Assembly: GCA_945879625.1 (NCBI GenBank)
Contig: CAMCVA010000001.1
Coordinates: 1-64,000 of the forward strand
Source: Flavobacterium psychrophilum
GTDB taxonomy: Bacteria; Bacteroidota; Bacteroidia; Flavobacteriales; Flavobacteriaceae
Reading direction: 5' to 3'
DNA: 64,000 nucleotides
This document shows, piece after piece, positions 61,480 through 64,000 of this stretch. Numbering within the stretch: the stretch's first letter is position 1; each line of letters opens with the position of its first letter. A program made the position numbers and the translations under genes. The notes beneath the pieces are model-generated. The model made no database searches, was not told where the DNA came from, and saw nothing but the letters and a program-made list of their open reading frames with translations.

Positions 61480-62214
61480 CTAGGCGATACTTGTTCGTTT
61501 GAATTCGCTGAGCACAATCGCTGTTGCGGTGGCTACATTTAAACTTTCTGTTTGCTGTGTGGCGCCAAATTTAGGAATAGCAATGCGTTGACTCACGCGA
61601 GCACTCACGGGAGCCGAAATGCCATTGGCCTCATTTCCCATCACAATAATTCCTTCTTTTGGCAAGGCCGTTTGATAAATAGAATCTCCATCCATAAATG
61701 TGCCTAAAACGGGTAAAACAGTAGTGGCAAGCAGTTTTTCTAAATCGACATAGTGTACCGCTACGCGCGCCAAAGATCCCATGGTGGCTTGCACTACTTT
61801 GGGATTATACACGTCTACGGTTTCTAACGAACAAAACAATTGTTCTACCCCAAACCAATCACACAAACGAATAATGGTTCCCAAATTTCCTGGATCACGA
61901 ATTTCGTCAAGTGCTACAATTAATCCGCGGTCTTCCCGGAGTTTTGGCTCAGGAATTTTGAACACAGCCAAACAACTATTGGCCGAACTGAGTCCAGACA
62001 TTTTTTGCAATTCAGATGCCGAGATGTAGCTCACGAGCGCATCGTATTGGGTATCAAATACCTTTTCGGTGGCCAGCAAAAAAACGGGGGAAAACGCAGC
62101 GTTCAACAGTTCGTTTATGCACTTAATTCCCTCGGCAACAAAGAGTTGATGTTGCTCGCGGTATTTTTTTTGTTGCAAACTGCTGATTAACTTTATTTGG
62201 TTTTTACTAACCAT
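61480..62214 (-). CDS. TrmH/SpoU family RNA 2'-O-methyltransferase
   Basis: 244 residues from ATG 62214; the longer frame would run through the tamL start. It has an N-terminal substrate-binding domain (KNQIKLISSLQQKKYREQHQLFVAEG, 4-29) and a knotted SPOUT domain with the three motifs: LDEIRDPGNLGTIIRLCDWFG (about 106-126), IVMGNEANGIS (about 192-202) and IPKFGATQQTESLNVATATAI (about 211-231). It methylates a ribose in rRNA or tRNA; the position is not assigned. It converges on porT and is divergent from tamL by seven bases. Confidence 0.93.
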   Translation of the reverse strand: MVSKNQIKLISSLQQKKYREQHQLFVAEGIKCINELLNAAFSPVFLLATEKVFDTQYDALVSYISASELQKMSGLSSANSCLAVFKIPEPKLREDRGLIVALDEIRDPGNLGTIIRLCDWFGVEQLFCSLETVDVYNPKVVQATMGSLARVAVHYVDLEKLLATTVLPVLGTFMDGDSIYQTALPKEGIIVMGNEANGISAPVSARVSQRIAIPKFGATQQTESLNVATATAIVLSEFKRTSIA

Positions 62215-62221
62215 AGAAATA

Positions 62222-64000
62222 ATGTACTTTTGGATTAAATTACAACTCACTTTGAGAAACCTTGCTGCAAAAATATCATTATTTATTCTAACTGTGTTGG
62301 TATTCGCAGCTTGTAATACGGTAAAGCGCGTTCCCAAAGGAAAAAAGTTACTCAGCAAAAACACTATTCTAATAAATGGCGTTGCCGAAAACTCAGAATT
62401 GGTTTCCAATTTAATCTACCAGAAACCCAATTCAAAATTGGCCGGCTATCATTTGCGGCTCAATTTGTACAACTTGGCCAAACTCAATCACGACTCAATT
62501 TACCAAGCCAAATACATCAAAAATCCAAAAAAATACAACCGCCAAGCCAAGTGGCTATCGGCCAAACAAGTGAACCGAATGGGGCAGTCGTTTTGGTATG
62601 CGGGTATTCATAATTTTTTGCGGGACAACGGCGAACCGCCTACTATTATTGACGAAAAAAGTGCTCAAAAATCGGCCAATCGTCTACAATCATACTACTT
62701 TAATCTGGGCTATTTTGATGTGAAAACGGCTTTCACAATTGATTCGATAGCGCCCAAAAAAGCAAAAATAAATTACCAGGTGACCACCGGAAAAGCCTTT
62801 GAAATTGACAGCCTAAAAATAAACATTGAAAGTCCAGTTTTGGATTCTCTATACACACTAAAAAAAGAACAGGCATTAGTCAAGATAAAACAAGCCTACA
62901 AAACAGAAAATTTAGAAAATGAACGCAGTCGAATAACCAATTATTTCCGAAATAACGGGGCTTTCCAATTTCAACAAAATTATATTTCGTATGATATTGA
63001 CACCATCAACACCCACAAAAAAGCAAATTTAGCCCTCAAGATTGGCGATTATTCCTACCGCGAAAACGATTCAACCAAAACCAAACCCTTTCAATTATAC
63101 ACCATCAGTGAGGTGAATATTTACACCGATTATGCAGCCAGCAAAAGCAAAGTCACATTAAACGACAGCGTTAAAACCAGCTATTCGACGTTTAATTTAT
63201 TTAGTAAAAACAAGTTGCGCTATCGGCCAAAAGCACTAACTGATGCCGTTTTTATTACTAAAGGAAGTTTGTTTTCAGACACCAAAACCACGCTCACCAC
63301 ACGCTATTTGAACAACCTGAAGATATTCAATTACCCCACCATTCAATACGAAATTGATAAACGAGACCCGTTGCAAAACGCATTAATCGCGAATATTTAT
63401 TTGGCTCCCCGCGAAAAATTTAGTCTGGCTCCGTCACTGTCTCTCACCCATTCTAACATCCAAGATTTTGGGATTTCAGGAAGCACTACTTTGGCGATTC
63501 GAAATGTGTTTAACGGGGCCGAAACTTTTGAAATCGCTGCCCGAGGCAATATTGGCTCATCCAAAGATTTGGCCAATTCAAACGACCGTTTTTTTAATGT
63601 ATCGGAATATGGGCTCGACATGAAATTAAATTTCCCTCGACTATTATTGTTTTTTGGTGCCGAGAAAATCATCCCCAAAAGCATGATTCCCTCAACAGTA
63701 ATGAGCATCGGTTTTTCTAAACAAGAAAACATCGGCTTGGACAAAGAAAACGTAACGGGATCGCTTTCCTACAATTGGAATCCCATTAAAAATGCGAATG
63801 TAAAATATGATTTGTTCAACATCCAATACATCAAAAATATCAATACGGCCAACTATTTTAATGTATACAATTCCTCCTATACTACCCTAAATAATTTGGC
63901 CATTCGCTACAATGCCGATCCCACTTATTTTTCTAACGGCAACCTGATTATTACACAGGGTACCGATAATTTTATAAATGCAGTTTTAGGTACAAATCCC
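62222..64000 (+). CDS. tamL: TamL-type BamA/TamA family outer-membrane lipoprotein (partial)
   Basis: The frame is open from ATG 62222 to the window edge (593 codons) without a stop, so the gene is cut off. The N-terminus has a hydrophobic signal with a lipobox-like VFAAC at residues 28-32, then the CNTVKRVPKGKKLL opening typical of Bacteroidota TamL lipoproteins. Next come POTRA-like repeats (YYFNLGYFDVKTAF, ITNYFRNNGAFQFQQNY, FQLYTISEVNIYTDY) and, from about residue 390, surface-antigen barrel strands. It is predicted to help insert outer-membrane proteins. Its start is 7 bases from the divergent methyltransferase start. Confidence 0.82.
   Translation, partial: MYFWIKLQLTLRNLAAKISLFILTVLVFAACNTVKRVPKGKKLLSKNTILINGVAENSELVSNLIYQKPNSKLAGYHLRLNLYNLAKLNHDSIYQAKYIKNPKKYNRQAKWLSAKQVNRMGQSFWYAGIHNFLRDNGEPPTIIDEKSAQKSANRLQSYYFNLGYFDVKTAFTIDSIAPKKAKINYQVTTGKAFEIDSLKINIESPVLDSLYTLKKEQALVKIKQAYKTENLENERSRITNYFRNNGAFQFQQNYISYDIDTINTHKKANLALKIGDYSYRENDSTKTKPFQLYTISEVNIYTDYAASKSKVTLNDSVKTSYSTFNLFSKNKLRYRPKALTDAVFITKGSLFSDTKTTLTTRYLNNLKIFNYPTIQYEIDKRDPLQNALIANIYLAPREKFSLAPSLSLTHSNIQDFGISGSTTLAIRNVFNGAETFEIAARGNIGSSKDLANSNDRFFNVSEYGLDMKLNFPRLLLFFGAEKIIPKSMIPSTVMSIGFSKQENIGLDKENVTGSLSYNWNPIKNANVKYDLFNIQYIKNINTANYFNVYNSSYTTLNNLAIRYNADPTYFSNGNLIITQGTDNFINAVLGTNP

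Noticed and set aside
62215..62409. 65-residue N-terminal extension of the SpoU methyltransferase
   Set aside because: It is antisense to the tamL signal peptide region, and the family start MVSKNQIKLI fits 62214.
1..64000. tRNA, rRNA and transposase genes
   Set aside because: Reading both strands I saw no cloverleaf-like T-arm/acceptor pattern, no rRNA-like conserved blocks and no transposase motif; a covariance search would settle the tRNA question.

Overview
The window looks like chromosomal DNA of a gliding Bacteroidota bacterium, most likely Flavobacterium or a close relative. Support comes from gldA, porT (sprT), a tamL-type lipoprotein next to it, three secreted proteins with type IX secretion (T9SS) C-terminal signals, a GLPGLI protein, a split metH, many TAnnTTTG promoter cores, and low GC. 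No rRNA, tRNA, CRISPR array, prophage or transposase gene was found.

Layout. 0-6.3 kb: a LolC/E-like permease, a NamZ-like lipoprotein, a YkgJ-type cysteine-cluster protein, a methyltransferase, a secreted M43 protease and queE. 6.7-11.8 kb: one 1701-residue modular T9SS surface protein. 12.0-16.3 kb: a very AT-rich stretch of secreted proteins of unknown function and gene debris. 16.4-22.1 kb (minus strand): exbB-exbD-exbD-tonB followed by a small membrane protein, a PstS-like lipoprotein and a TPR protein. 22.3-27.5 kb: kynU, a penicillin-acylase-family enzyme and kmo. 27.9-33.2 kb: queA, then the DAHP synthase/chorismate mutase-rsgA-dtd-mazG-aroA operon. 33.3-36.1 kb: gldA, a GIN-domain lipoprotein and a PagL-like outer-membrane protein. 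36.1-44.1 kb: methionine and SAM metabolism (homocysteine methyltransferase half, metH C-terminal half, metF, metK) with a T9SS-sorted protein between. 44.2-55.8 kb: outer-membrane barrels, a GLPGLI protein, a deoxynucleoside kinase, a membrane pyrophosphatase and pyruvate dehydrogenase E1 beta. 56.0-64.0 kb: etfBA, a bifunctional nuclease, thyA, folA, ubiE, porT, a TrmH/SpoU methyltransferase and the start of tamL.

The genes combine into recognisable systems. Homocysteine is methylated by a split MetH with MetF supplying methyl-THF, and MetK makes SAM. The met operon carries a SAM-I riboswitch, while metK 1.2 kb away carries what looks like a SAM-II riboswitch. Envelope functions (ExbBD-TonB, TonB-dependent-type barrels, PorT, TamL, PagL-like protein) and T9SS cargo are interleaved with core metabolism.

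The most unusual observation is inside metH. A roughly 430-bp element with imperfect GC-rich terminal inverted repeats encodes a DUF559/Vsr-like nuclease domain and sits in frame in the linker between the cap and B12-binding domains, with no intein splicing signals. It looks like a mobile element that survives as a translated, tolerated insert in an essential-type enzyme. Other points are a cysteine-rich tail on the pyrophosphatase, terminators placed inside or against the next gene, and several dispersed short-repeat families.
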